A stretch of DNA of 32,894 nucleotides from JAEMQF01 sp963850525 (lineage in GTDB: Bacteria; Pseudomonadota; Gammaproteobacteria; Burkholderiales; Burkholderiaceae_C), in the NCBI GenBank assembly GCA_963850525.1, contig CAWKLQ010000007.1, positions 1 through 32,894 on the forward strand. Reading direction: 5' to 3'. This document shows, in pieces, positions 1-9,985 of this stretch; within the stretch, counting starts at the first letter, position 1, and each line of letters begins with the position of its first letter. The notes under the pieces were generated by a model that was not told the origin of the DNA, did no database searches, and saw only the letters and a list, made by a program, of their open reading frames with translations. A program made the position numbers and the translations under genes.

Positions 1-1431
1 GATGCCCCTCTGCGCGAAGCGATGCGCATCGGCGGCGAGAAGGTCTACAGCGAGCGCGTCATCGAGATCCGCTACCCGTACACCGGCGAACTGATCGCGA
101 CGGTGCCGCAGCGCGAGCGTGGCCGACGTGCGCCGCGCGTTCAAGATCGCGCACCAGTACAAGCCCAAGCTGACGCGCTTCGACCGCTACAAGATCCTGA
201 TGCGCGCGGGCGAAATCATCGCCTCGCGCAAAGAGGCGATGGCGCGCCTCATCACGCTCGAGTCGGGGCTGTGCATCAAGGACACGCTGTACGAAGTCGG
301 GCGCGCGTCCGACGTGCTGCTCTTCGCCGCGCAACAGGCGTTGCTCGACGACGGCCAGTCGTTCTCCTGCGACCTCACGCACCACGGCAAGTCGCGCCGC
401 GTGCACACGATGCGCGAGCCGCTGCTGGGCGTGATCTCGGCGATCACGCCGTTCAACCACCCGCTCAATCAAGTGATCCACAAGGTCGCGCCTTCCGTCG
501 CGACGAACAACCGCATGGTGCTCAAGCCCACCGAGAAAACGCCGCTCGCGGCGATTGCGCTCGCCGACGTGCTCTACGAGGCCGGGCTGCCGCCCGAGAT
601 GCTGCACGTCATCACCGGAGATCCGAAAGAGATCGCCGACGAAATGCTGACCAATGAGCACGCCGACCTGGTGACGTTCACCGGCGGTGTCGCGATCGGC
701 AAGTACATCGCCGGCAAAGCGGTCTACAAGCGCCAGGTGCTCGAGCTCGGCGGCAACGACCCGATCGTCGTCATGGACGACGCCGACGTGGCGAAGGCGG
801 CCGACCTCGCGGCGAACGGCTCGTACAAGAACTCGGGCCAGCGCTGCACGGCGGTGAAGCGCATCTTCGTCCACGAAAAGATTGCGTCCGAATTCACCGA
901 AGCGCTGCTCGCGAAAACGCGCACCTGGAGCTACGGCGACCCGCTCGACCCGTCGGTGGACATGGGCACCGTGATCGACGTGCAAGCATCAACGCTCTTC
1001 GAACGCCGCGTCAACGACGCCGTCGCGCAAGGCGCGCGACTCCTGCACGGCAACCAGCGCGACGGCGCGTCGTATGCGCCGACGCTCATCGACCGGGTGC
1101 GCGGTGAGATGGAAGTGGTGAAGCAGGAGACCTTCGGCCCGGTCTCGCCCGTCATCACGTTCCGCGACGTCGACGACGCGATTGAGCAGGTGAACTCCAC
1201 CGCCTACGGCCTCTCCTCGGGCGTGTGCACGAACCGGCTCAATGCACAATCACGGGCGCTTCGTCAAAGAGCTCAACGTCGGTTCGGTCAACGTCTGGGA
1301 AGCGCCGGGTCATCGCCTCGAAGTCACGCCGTTCGGCTGGATCAAGGATTCGGGACTCGGCGTCAAGGAAGGCGTGCAGGTAGTGCTGCAAGGCGTTCAC
1401 GAGCGTGAAGACGTATTCGTTGCCTTGGTAG
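1..1431 (+). pseudogene. phnY: Phosphonoacetaldehyde dehydrogenase, 5' partial, three frame changes
   Basis: NAD-dependent aldehyde dehydrogenase that oxidises phosphonoacetaldehyde to phosphonoacetate in 2-aminoethylphosphonate breakdown. The first residues (DAPLREAMRIGGEKV) match an internal stretch of the PhnY N-terminus, so the true start lies just upstream; the ATG at 22 is internal. The Rossmann region, the LELGGND glutamate and the catalytic cysteine in GQRCTAV (about 838-852) are intact. The coding frame changes three times, each equal to one extra base: near 112 (VPQ to ASVADVRRAF), near 1254-1256 in a GGG run (before RFVKELNVGSVNVW), and near 1384-1390 (before KAFTSVKTYSLPW). The usual PhnY ending SLPW then stops at 1429-1431, back in the original frame. 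This is either a recent pseudogene or local sequencing error. The family call is confident; functional status is open. Partner genes (phnW, phnA) would lie outside the window. Confidence 0.85.
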
Positions 1432-1447
1432 GCACGCGAGGTTGGCG

Positions 1448-3903
1448 TCAGTGCACGCTGAACACCACCCGTTCGTAGCGCCCGTGCGCGTCCAGCGCCG
1501 TCAACGCATGGTCGCCGCCGCAATCGAGCGTCAGCTGAGTCCGGGGCTGCGTAGTTCGGTGCTGCCGATCAGGCGGCCGTCGAGCAGCCAGGTCACCTGG
1601 TCGCGCGCGCCGATCGCCTGCACGCGAAAGCTGCGCTGCGCTGTTCGGGCGCGGCGCGGATGATGCTGCCCTGTCGAGCCCGTGATCCTCAGGCTTCGGC
1701 TCAGATCGTGTGTCGCGCAGGGCGGGGCGAAGGCGATGCGCTCGGGGTGGCTGCGCCATTCGCCCGGGATCCAGGGCTCGAGCAGCGTCGGCCAGCGTGC
1801 ATAGGGCAGCGCCGCGACCATCGCGCCGGCGCCTGCGGCGCAGCCCGGGCGCAGGCGCTGCGACGTGCCGGTGTCGACCCAGGCAGTGGTCAGCAGGCTG
1901 GCACTGTTGACGCGATCCGGCAGCGTCGGCGGCGCGGTGCCGTCGAGCACCCAAGCGGCGCGGCGCACGCGGCAGTGCTCGGGCGCGGTCGACGCGGCGG
2001 CCAGACCCAGCGGCCAGCAGATATCGATCGCGCGAACGTTCGCCGGCACGCTGCGCGGCCGCAGTGTCGTATTGCCGAGCGCGGTGAGCAGGTCTTTCAC
2101 GAGCGGCGCCGATGTGTTCGCGCCGAAGTGGCCGGGATTCGGCGTGCCGTCGGGCCGGCCGACCCAGACGCCGACCGTGTAGCGATCCGTCACGCCCACC
2201 GCCCAGGCGTCGCGAAAGCCGAAGCTCGTTCCCGTCTTCCACGCGACGCGGTTCGCTCCTTCGCGAAACGGCGCGTCGGGGCGGCCGCCGTTTTCGAGGA
2301 TTTCGCGAACGATGAATGCCGCGCCCGGGCTCATCAGGCGCGTCTCGACGCGCGGAGCGTCGGGCGTGAGCCGCACGACGCCGGCAACGCCGTCCCGCGC
2401 TAGCGCGGCGTACGCGCCGACGAGTTCCTCGAGCGTCGTTCCGCCGCCGCCGAGGATCAGGCTCAGGTTGGGCGCACCGCCTTCGGCGATTCGCAGCTTG
2501 ACCCCGGCGTTGCGCAGTTGCGCCGCAAATCGCGCCGGGCCGATGCGATCGAGCAGGTCCACGGCGGGAACGTTGAGCGAGCGCTGCAGCGCGTCACTCA
2601 GACTCACCGGCCCGCTGAACGCCGATTCGAAGTTGCCCGGCGCGTAGCCGCCGAAGTTCTGCGGCGCGTCGATCAGCAGGCTCTCGGAATGCACCAGGCC
2701 GTCGTCCAGCGCCATCGCGTAGAGAAAAGGCTTGAGCGTCGAGCCCGGCGAGCGCACCGCGCGCACCATGTCGACGTGCGGCGCGCGCGCGTTGTCGGTG
2801 AAGTCGGCGGAGCCGGCGTAGCCGCGCACCGCGAGGTCGGTGTTGTCGACCACGAGCGCGGCGATCGACACATGTTCGGGCAGGCCCGCGAGGCGATCGA
2901 GCAGCACTTGTTCGAGGCGCGTTTGCACGCCAGCGTCGAGCGTGCTGCGGATCGTCGAAGGTGGGGCGGACGCGCCCGTGGTCGGCGCCGCGGATGAGCG
3001 CGCCGACGGCGGTGCCGAGGCGGCTGCGCGCAGCCGGTGCGACGCCGCATCAGCGCGTGGGCCGCCGCGCACACCCGCCAGCGCCTCTTGGCGCAGCCGT
3101 TCGGCGGCGAGCGGCGCGAGCCAGCGCGCGCGCAGCGGCGGCGCGAATACGCGCTCCAACTTCGCGTCGGCGACGGTTGCCGCGTCCCACACGCCAAGCG
3201 CCACCATGCGCGCCAGCACCTTGTCGCGTGCCGCTTGCGCGGCGCCCGGAGCGCGGTCGGGGCGCAGGCGCGACGGCGTCTGCGGCAGCGCGACGAGCAG
3301 CGCCGCTTCGGCAGGGCTCAACTCGCGCGCCGCTTTGCCGAGGTAGGCGCGGCTCGCCATTTCCACGCCTTGCACCTGGCCGCCCATCGGCGCATGGTTC
3401 AGGTAGAGCGTCAGGATCTCGCGCTTGGAAAGGTGCGCTTCGAGCTGCAGCGCGCGCCCGATCTGGCGCAGCTTAGTGGCCACGCTGCGCGGCGCGGCGC
3501 CGGCGTCGTCGAGCGATGCGTCGAGGATGCGCGCGACCTGCATCGTCAGCGTCGAGCCGCCCGAGACGATGCGCCCATGCCACGCCCACTGCCACGCCGC
3601 GCGCACCAGCGCCACCGGGTTCACTCCCGGGTGCCAGTCGAACCAGCGGTCCTCGTACTGCAGCAGCGCCTGCAGGTAGTGCGGCGACACGTCGTCTGGG
3701 GTGATGGGGTGGCGCAGGCTGCCGTCGGCGCCGGCCCAGCTGCGCAGCGGCGTGCCGTCTTCGGCGAGAACGACGAGCGTTCCCGGCGAGCCGCCGCGCG
3801 CGGCGGCGGGCAGCGGGAAGGCGAGGTCGAACGCGAACAGCGCGGCGGCCACGACCAGCAGCCAGGCCCCGACCACGCGAGCGTTGCGCCGCAGCAGCAT
3901 CAT
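1448..3903 (-). CDS. pbpC: Penicillin-binding protein 1C (glycosyltransferase/transpeptidase), frameshifted near the 3' end
   Basis: Bifunctional periplasmic peptidoglycan synthase anchored by an N-terminal membrane segment (residues ~10-30). The GT51 domain shows QYEDRWFDWH (catalytic Glu84), GGSTLTMQ and KREILTLYLNH. The transpeptidase shows SPGSTLK (Ser388, Lys391), SLN in QRSLNVPAV and KTG (Lys556). A 40-residue Ala/Ser/Pro-rich linker precedes STLDAGVQ. The ATG at 3903 (a second ATG follows at 3900) has AGGA a few bases upstream. The open frame stops at 1531, but the expected PBP1C tail (QLTLDCGGDHALTALD... to VVFSVH) continues in another frame to a TGA at 1448-1450, so a base is missing or two are extra at about 1535-1560. 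Another frame carries a GSIIRAAPEQRSAA stretch at about 1630-1670 that looks like the family motif, suggesting two compensating indels. Lies downstream of the alpha-2-macroglobulin gene, as in E. coli yfhM-pbpC. Confidence 0.88.
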
Positions 3904-3965
3904 CGTTCCTGGGCAGCGACGATGCGCAGCCCGAGCTGTCGCGGTTCGACGCAAGCTCCTCGACA

Positions 3966-4059
3966 CGTCATCCCGGCGCAAGCCGGGATCCACCGCTCGC
4001 GCGGCTCGACGTGTTGAGGCACCACGAAAGAGTGGATACCGGCTTTCGCCGGTATGACG
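3966..4059. repeat. Dispersed inverted-repeat element (two opposed stem-loops), copy 1
   Basis: Two 28-nt arms, 3966-3993 and 4032-4059, are inverted relative to each other with 25 of 28 positions matching, separated by 38 nt. Each arm forms its own 8-bp hairpin with a 4-nt loop: ATCCCGGC/GCCGGGAT at 3970-3989 and ATACCGGC/GCCGGTAT at 4036-4055. Two of the three differences compensate each other, C-G in one arm and A-T in the other, so the stem is kept. It fills most of the yfhM-pbpC spacer. A related copy lies at 19217-19293. Such GTCATCCCGGC-type repeats are widespread in proteobacterial intergenic DNA; role unknown. Confidence 0.85.
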
Positions 4060-4105
4060 TGGGGTGGGCGGGAGTGGCCGGTCATCGTCGCCCGTCGGGG
4101 AATCA

Positions 4106-7100
4106 TCACTTCGCGCGCGGGTCCGTGACTTCGATGTCGGCCTCGGCCTTGCCGACACCGCGCACGTCGGGGCGGTACATGTCTTCGGCGAACGGCGCCG
4201 GCACGACGAACTTGCCCGGTGTGACGACACGCACGACGTAGAACACATCGAGCGTGCGGCCGTCGAGGTCGGCGGCGGCGACGAAGCGGTCGTCGCGGTA
4301 TTCGCGGTGCTTGATTCGCGCGTCGTTCATCGCGCCGGCGATGTTGACCCCCTCGACCTTGAACTCGCTGAGCTGCGCGCCCTGCGCGAGGTTCACGTTC
4401 TCCACTTCGAGGCCCGCCGGAATGCGGTCGACGATCAGGCCGTCCTTGATGCGCTGCCGGGCATTCACGCGCAGGCGCACGATCAGCATCTCGCCGGTCT
4501 TCAAGCGCCGCTCGGCCATCGGCACGCCGTCGGTCGTCCACCAGCTGCGCTCGAGCGCAATCCGGTCGTCGCGCGGCGCCAGCGGTTTGACCGGGTAGCC
4601 CTGCACCGAGACTTCGACGAAAAGCGGCTGGTTCGTCGCCTTGCTCGTGACCGTGATGCCGCGTTTCAACGCCGCGGCGTCGAAGCTGCGCTGCTCGGTC
4701 GCCTTGGCATTCAGGGTTTCGCTCTGCGCGCTCTTGTCGGTGCCGACTTGCAACAGTGCGCTCCACGCCTGATCGGCGTCGCCGCCGGCGCTGCGCGCGG
4801 CGAGGAAGAGCGCGAGCCGCTCCTGGGTCGAGAAGTAGCGCCGGCGTTCGAAGTCGGCAGCGAGGTCGAGCAGCAGGTTCTCGCGCCGCGCATCCGCAAT
4901 CGAATGGCGAACCAACAGCGCGTAGCCGAGCGCCTGATCGCGAATGCGCGAGCCGTAGTCGCCCAGCCATTCGCCCCCGCCGTAGCGGTCGTCAGCGGGT
5001 TGGATGCCGTAGGGCAGCGCCATCGCGTCGTCGATGGCCTGTTTCGCACGCGTCTCGTCGCCCATCAGCTTCAGCGCCAGGCCGAGATGGATGAGGGCGA
5101 GCGGCGAACGCGCATTGCCGCGGTACTGGTCGTGCAGTGTGCGCAGCGTGGCGAGCGGCGCCTTCTGCTCGCGCGCCAGGATGTAGCCGATGTGCGCGGC
5201 TTCGGCGAGGCGTTGGTGCGCCATGCGCAAGGCCTCGACTTCGCGGTAGTCGGTGGCCCGGCCCGATGCGTCGCGGCGCAATTCTTTCGGCGGTTTGCTC
5301 TGGAAACCGGGCGAGCGCTGGAACTGTTCCAGCAGCGAGGTCATCGCCTTTTGCTGCATGTTCGGCGGCACCGCAAAACCGGCGTCGCGCGCGTCTTGCA
5401 GGAAGCCGGCGACGTAGGCGCTCAACCACGCTTCGTAAGGGCTCGATGAACTCCACAGGCCGAAGCCGCCCTGCGGCTGCTGCATTCCCGAGAGGCGGCC
5501 GAACGCGACGTCCAGGCGTTTCGCGCGTTCCTCGCGCGACAGCGGCGTCATCTTGAACGCGGCCGCCGCGGCTTCGTCGATGAACACGAGCGGGTAAGCG
5601 CTGCTCGTCGTCTGCTCGAGGCAGCCGTAGGGGTACATCAAGAGGCCTTGCACGGCGTCGCGAACGTCGATCGGCGGTTTGTTCGAGATCGACACGTTGA
5701 TGCTCGTCGAGCCGGCCCACAGTGCATCGGCGAGCGTCGCATCGAGCTTGACGCTGGCGTCGGGCTCGACGCGCAGGCGTCGCACTTCGCGCACCAGCGG
5801 CGTCGCTGGTTGCACTTGCAGCGCGGCTTCACGGACTATTCTGAAGCTGCCCGCGCTGACGGTGAGCTTGATGGGCGCCAGGCCGAACGCGTCGGTCGCG
5901 CGTGCCGTGTAGCGCAGAATGCTGCGCTGCTTGTCGGCGAGCTTCACCGGACCGGCGTTGCCGGAGATTTCGAGCGGCTTGCCCGCCTCGATCTTCACCC
6001 GCACCTCCTGCGGCGAGCCCGACAGGTTGGTGACGTCAAGCGCAATCGTCGCCGTGTCGCCCGGCGCGATGAAGCGCGGCATCGCGAGTTCGGCGACGAT
6101 GGGCGCGGCGACCACCATCTCGCCCTGCGCGTTCGCGTAAGAATCTGGCGTGCTCGCCACCGCCATCAGGCGCAGCGTGCCGTTGAAGTCGGGCAGGGTC
6201 AGCGGGATCGTCACCTCGCCGTTCGGATCCACGACCACCGGGCCGCTGAACAAATCGACGAGGCGCACCTTGTTCGGCAGGCTGCGCGTTTCGCGTTTCG
6301 CCGCGTCGCCGCCGAAGCGCTGCTTCGCGACGTTGCCGTCCATTTTTTCGATCAGCTTGCCGTACAGGTCGAGCACGTCGGCGCCGTAGCGATGTTTGCC
6401 GAAGAAGTAACTCTGCGGGTCCGGCGCGGCGTAGCTCGTGATGTTGAGAATGCCCACGTCCACCGCCGACAGCGTGACGATCGCCTGGCGGTTCACCGCC
6501 TTGCCCGCGGCGTCGCTGAGCTTCAACTTCACGGCGACGCGCTCGTCCGGCGTCGCCTTGGCCGGCGCCTGCAGCGCGAGCTTGAGCTTGCGCGCCTCGC
6601 GCGACAGTGGCAGGTGAATGAGGCCAAGCGCGCGCGACGGCGTGACCCGGTCACCCGCGCTGCCGGGGCGGAATGCGACGACGCCGATGTAGAGGTCGTG
6701 GCGCGCCCAGGCCGCGTCGACGGGAATCGTGATGCGCGTCCCCGACGTACGCACCGCGACGCGGCGCTGGTAGAGCATGCGGTCGCCCTCCACCGTGACG
6801 AGGGCTTCGGCGTCGTGCGGCGGCGTGATGAGCAGCGTCGCGCTGTCGCCGCCCTTGAACGGCGCGCCTTCGAGCTTGAGCTGCACGCGGTCGGGGCGGT
6901 TCCCGATGTCGTCAGCGTCCTGCGCGCCCCAGCCGGCGTAGAAGCGGTAGCGCGCGACCTGCCGCGTCGACGGATCGGTCAGCTCCAGGCGGTAGCGGCC
7001 GTAACCCACCGAGAGTGCGATCTTGCTGCGCGCCGGCAGCGCGACGCTGCGCGCCTCGGCGATCTCTTCTTCGACGTTGAAGCCGCTGTTCCAACCGCGG

Positions 7101-9178
7101 TTGTCGTCGTAGCGCCAGTACCAGCGGCGCTCTTCGCGAACCAGGCGTATCTGCACTTCCTTGGCGGCGACGAACTTGCCGCTTGGATCGACGCGAGTCA
7201 ATTCGAACTCGGCGAGGCCGCCTTCCTGCACGACGTCGCGGTCGAACAGCGGGCGCAGCCCGATCAGCTCGGGTGCGGGCCACCACACACGCTCGATGGA
7301 GCGCGCCACCGGTCGGCCGCCCGATTCGAGCAGGCTGAAGCTCGCCCGCACCTTCATCGGCGAGCCGCGCTGTGCGGTATCGACCGGCACCTCGACGCTG
7401 GCCCGGCCAGCTTCGTCGAGTTCGACTTCGGCCAGGTCCTGGCGCTTCTTCGCCGGGTCGTCGTTCACGTCGCCGAAGATGAAACCGGGCCACGCTTGCG
7501 GCAGCGCAAAACGTTCGCGCTCGGTGTTGACGCTGCCGAGCAGCCGGTTCCCGGAGGTCGGCGCGCCGTAGAGGTAGTTGCCCTCGACCGCGACGCTGAG
7601 CTTCGCCGCGCCTTGCAGCACTTGCTCGGGTGCCTTCAATTCGAGCTTCATGCGTTCGGGCAGGAACTCTTCGACCTGGAAGCTCCACTGCGCGTCAGCG
7701 CGTTTCGCCGCCGGATCCGTGCGCGCTTCCAACAGCCAGCGGCCGGTGGGCGCGTTGCCGGGCAGCGCGAGCGCGTGCTGGTAGTAGGCGGCGCCGCTCG
7801 GATGCGGCTGGATCAGGTGGCTCGCCTCTTTCTCGCCGTCGGGCTTTTTCAGCAGCAGCGTCAGCGGCAGCGCGCCGGCTGCCGGCGCGGGCAGCGGCTT
7901 GCCGTCGGCATCGCGCGCGAGCACCGAGACGTTGAAGGTTTCGCCCGGCCGGTACAAGTCGCGCCCGGCGTAGACGAAGAGCTTCTGGTTGCGCGAGGGA
8001 TGGCCGGCGACGTCGAACTCCGACAGGTCGAGCGCCGGGTCGGCCAGCGCGATCACGCTCATCTCCGCACCCTTGCGCGCCAGGATCACGCGCGCCTTGT
8101 CGGTCTGGCCGGCGAACACGGCGTGGCCGTCACTGTTCGTGCGCGCCTGGGCGAGCGACTTGCCGGCCTCGTCGAGCAGGTTCACGTCGATGCCGCTCAT
8201 CGCCTCGCCGCTCTTCAGCGAGGTCGCGAACACGTCGGTCTGCGCCGCGTGGCGGCGTGCGTGCAGGCCGATGTCGGTGACGTAGAAGTAGGTGACCTGA
8301 TAGTCCCAGCCGAAGCGCCCGGGCGGGTTCATGACGGCGACGTAGACGCCGGGTTCCTGCAATTCCTTGATGCGCTCGACCGGCAGGAAGCTGACGTTGC
8401 GCCGGTTGCTGCGTGCGTCGGTGGCGAAGCGCCCCAGGTAGACGCTCTTCGACGACGCGCGCAGCTCATCCAGCTGCCAGCCCGTCACCGTGCCCTTCAG
8501 GCGCCGCTCGCCGGCCGAATAGTCGTAGCCGCCGTCGGATTCGCCGTTCTCTTCGCCGGCTGCGACGCGCCGCTCACGCCGCCCGCCGACGCGCTCCAGA
8601 AACCCGGCGAGCGCATTCGCCTCGACGCGCAGGAACTGCACGTCGACCTCGGGCGTGTTGACCGTGATCACCGGCAGGCCGCCGTTTTGCCCGGCGGGCA
8701 GCACGGTGCCGCGGCTCGCGAAGTAAAACGACACCGGCATCGCCTCGGTTTTCGCGCTGCAACTTTGCGCTGTGGCCAGCGTGGCGCCGCCGACCGCGGC
8801 GGCGAGCTCGGCGGCGAGTTCGATGCGCACGTTGCGATCGGGCGTGACGTAGGGCAGATAGAGCACGCGCGGGTTGTCGCCGAGCACCCAGCGCGCGTCG
8901 AGTGGCTTCGCGGTCTCCTTGTTGTCGCCTTCCGACGCCCGGGCCAGCTTCGCCCAGTCCTGGGATCGCGCCAGCGGCTGCGTGAACATCACCGCGATCG
9001 CGGGCGCACCGTCGAACAATCGCGCCTTGCAGTCGGCCAGCGCAAACGCCTGCGCCTGGCCGACGTCGACTCGGCTCGGCTCGTCGCTGCGTGTGTAGAA
9101 GCGCCAGCCCGCGTAGGCGAGGGCGGCGATCAGCAGGGCGGCCAGGCCGCCGAGGGTCAACTTGGTGCGCAGTGTCAT
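4106..9178 (-). CDS. yfhM: Bacterial alpha-2-macroglobulin (YfhM-type protease trap)
   Basis: Large periplasmic protease-inhibitor-like protein of 1690 residues, thought in E. coli to trap attacking proteases and to work with PBP1C in envelope repair. The thioester motif is intact as GCLEQTTS with Cys1186, about where E. coli YfhM has it. Earlier macroglobulin features are visible, such as GRDLYRPGETFNVSVLARD (MG2 region) and LSAVDVGILNITSYAAPDP (A2M domain). The chosen ATG at 9178 begins MTLRTK and runs straight into a hydrophobic segment (residues ~8-25) ending in AGWRFYTRSD. No lipobox cysteine is seen, so this copy appears held by an uncleaved membrane anchor rather than a lipid, unlike the E. 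coli lipoprotein. In-frame codons upstream to 9286 lack such a signal. The frame is uninterrupted over 5 kb. pbpC follows after 202 bp containing an inverted repeat. Confidence 0.93.
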   Translation of the reverse strand: MTLRTKLTLGGLAALLIAALAYAGWRFYTRSDEPSRVDVGQAQAFALADCKARLFDGAPAIAVMFTQPLARSQDWAKLARASEGDNKETAKPLDARWVLGDNPRVLYLPYVTPDRNVRIELAAELAAAVGGATLATAQSCSAKTEAMPVSFYFASRGTVLPAGQNGGLPVITVNTPEVDVQFLRVEANALAGFLERVGGRRERRVAAGEENGESDGGYDYSAGERRLKGTVTGWQLDELRASSKSVYLGRFATDARSNRRNVSFLPVERIKELQEPGVYVAVMNPPGRFGWDYQVTYFYVTDIGLHARRHAAQTDVFATSLKSGEAMSGIDVNLLDEAGKSLAQARTNSDGHAVFAGQTDKARVILARKGAEMSVIALADPALDLSEFDVAGHPSRNQKLFVYAGRDLYRPGETFNVSVLARDADGKPLPAPAAGALPLTLLLKKPDGEKEASHLIQPHPSGAAYYQHALALPGNAPTGRWLLEARTDPAAKRADAQWSFQVEEFLPERMKLELKAPEQVLQGAAKLSVAVEGNYLYGAPTSGNRLLGSVNTERERFALPQAWPGFIFGDVNDDPAKKRQDLAEVELDEAGRASVEVPVDTAQRGSPMKVRASFSLLESGGRPVARSIERVWWPAPELIGLRPLFDRDVVQEGGLAEFELTRVDPSGKFVAAKEVQIRLVREERRWYWRYDDNRGWNSGFNVEEEIAEARSVALPARSKIALSVGYGRYRLELTDPSTRQVARYRFYAGWGAQDADDIGNRPDRVQLKLEGAPFKGGDSATLLITPPHDAEALVTVEGDRMLYQRRVAVRTSGTRITIPVDAAWARHDLYIGVVAFRPGSAGDRVTPSRALGLIHLPLSREARKLKLALQAPAKATPDERVAVKLKLSDAAGKAVNRQAIVTLSAVDVGILNITSYAAPDPQSYFFGKHRYGADVLDLYGKLIEKMDGNVAKQRFGGDAAKRETRSLPNKVRLVDLFSGPVVVDPNGEVTIPLTLPDFNGTLRLMAVASTPDSYANAQGEMVVAAPIVAELAMPRFIAPGDTATIALDVTNLSGSPQEVRVKIEAGKPLEISGNAGPVKLADKQRSILRYTARATDAFGLAPIKLTVSAGSFRIVREAALQVQPATPLVREVRRLRVEPDASVKLDATLADALWAGSTSINVSISNKPPIDVRDAVQGLLMYPYGCLEQTTSSAYPLVFIDEAAAAAFKMTPLSREERAKRLDVAFGRLSGMQQPQGGFGLWSSSSPYEAWLSAYVAGFLQDARDAGFAVPPNMQQKAMTSLLEQFQRSPGFQSKPPKELRRDASGRATDYREVEALRMAHQRLAEAAHIGYILAREQKAPLATLRTLHDQYRGNARSPLALIHLGLALKLMGDETRAKQAIDDAMALPYGIQPADDRYGGGEWLGDYGSRIRDQALGYALLVRHSIADARRENLLLDLAADFERRRYFSTQERLALFLAARSAGGDADQAWSALLQVGTDKSAQSETLNAKATEQRSFDAAALKRGITVTSKATNQPLFVEVSVQGYPVKPLAPRDDRIALERSWWTTDGVPMAERRLKTGEMLIVRLRVNARQRIKDGLIVDRIPAGLEVENVNLAQGAQLSEFKVEGVNIAGAMNDARIKHREYRDDRFVAAADLDGRTLDVFYVVRVVTPGKFVVPAPFAEDMYRPDVRGVGKAEADIEVTDPRAK

Positions 9179-9221
9179 GGTGTGGGTGCAGGCCGGCGAT
9201 GAACAAGCATCGCACGCCTTT

Positions 9222-9270
9222 GTGAAGGCGATGTGGAGACGGAGGATCGATTGTGAAGTCGGCGTGAAGT
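9222..9270. promoter_or_regulatory. Direct GTGAAGT repeats in the divergent yfhM/DUF2889 spacer
   Basis: Two exact GTGAAGT heptamers start at 9253 and 9264, 11 bp apart (one helical turn); a near copy, GTGAAGG, starts at 9222. They lie 44-92 bp upstream of the yfhM start in the 186-bp divergent spacer. Direct repeats at this spacing are typical of sites for OmpR/PhoB-family regulators. That a regulator binds here is inference; no clear -35/-10 pair was identified. Confidence 0.3.
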
Positions 9271-9364
9271 TGACGAGATGACGCACCGCGGCGCTGCAGC
9301 GCTGCGCCGCCGCCTGGCCTGCGCCTGATAGGCTTGGCGCTCACGCCATTGCCTTGCATCGTTC

Positions 9365-9913
9365 ATGCCCCTGCCCGCACCCCCCTGCGAACGCCAAGCG
9401 TCGCACCGCCGTTCCATCGCGATCCAGTCCTACGCCCGCGCCGACGGGCTGTGGGACATCGAAGGCCAGATCACCGACGTCTGGCCCGAGCCGGTCACAA
9501 AAGCCGGCGGTTTGTTGCCAGGCGGCGAGCCGATGCACTCGATGTGGCTGCGCCTGACGGTGGACCGCAGCGCGACCATCGTCGCAGCAGTGGCAGTCAC
9601 CGACGCCGGGCCGTACGACGCCGCGTGCGGCTCGATCACGCCCGACTACGGCAAGCTCGTGGGCGTGAAGGTCGCCGGCGGCTACCGCGACACGATCCGG
9701 CGCCTGTTCGGCCGCACTGCCGGCTGCACCCACATCAACGAACTTGCCGGCGCGATGGGCAGCGCCGCGCTGCAGGCGCTGTGGACCGAGATGACGCTGA
9801 ACGCGCAGACCAAACCGTTCAGCATCGACGGCTGCCACGCGCTGAAGGCGTCGGGGCCGCAGGTGGCGAAGTTTTTTCCGCGCTGGTTCCGGGCTGAGGG
9901 TGATGGGGGTTGA
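9365..9913 (+). CDS. DUF2889 family protein
   Basis: A 182-residue soluble protein that resembles DUF2889, a family of unknown function. The recognisable stretches are ADGLWDIEGQITDVWPEP, the strand-rich MHSMWLRLTVDRSATIVAAVAV, and GRTAGCTHINEL with its conserved Cys-Thr-His. There is no signal peptide or membrane segment. The ATG at 9365 is the first in frame that gives the expected N-terminal length; no convincing ribosome-binding site precedes it. It stands alone, divergent from yfhM and convergent with the TMTC-like gene, whose stop is 72 bp away. No function is proposed. Confidence 0.8.
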   Translation: MPLPAPPCERQASHRRSIAIQSYARADGLWDIEGQITDVWPEPVTKAGGLLPGGEPMHSMWLRLTVDRSATIVAAVAVTDAGPYDAACGSITPDYGKLVGVKVAGGYRDTIRRLFGRTAGCTHINELAGAMGSAALQALWTEMTLNAQTKPFSIDGCHALKASGPQVAKFFPRWFRAEGDGG

Positions 9914-9985
9914 CTGAAGGGGACAGCGTGCCGCGGATTCTCAGCACGATACCGACAGTGAGTGCTGCGGTTCGGCAGCCCAGCG

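Noticed and set aside
1629..1671. Two compensating frameshifts in pbpC around GSIIRAAPEQRSAA
   Set aside because: Not asserted as fact: the resemblance to the family motif is short and the main frame stays open, so it is mentioned only as a possibility.
5648..9202. An open frame of 1184 codons on the plus strand opposite the alpha-2-macroglobulin gene
   Set aside because: It is exactly antisense to a recognised protein, has Arg/Ala/His-rich low-complexity content with no family resemblance, and arises from high-GC third positions on the other strand.
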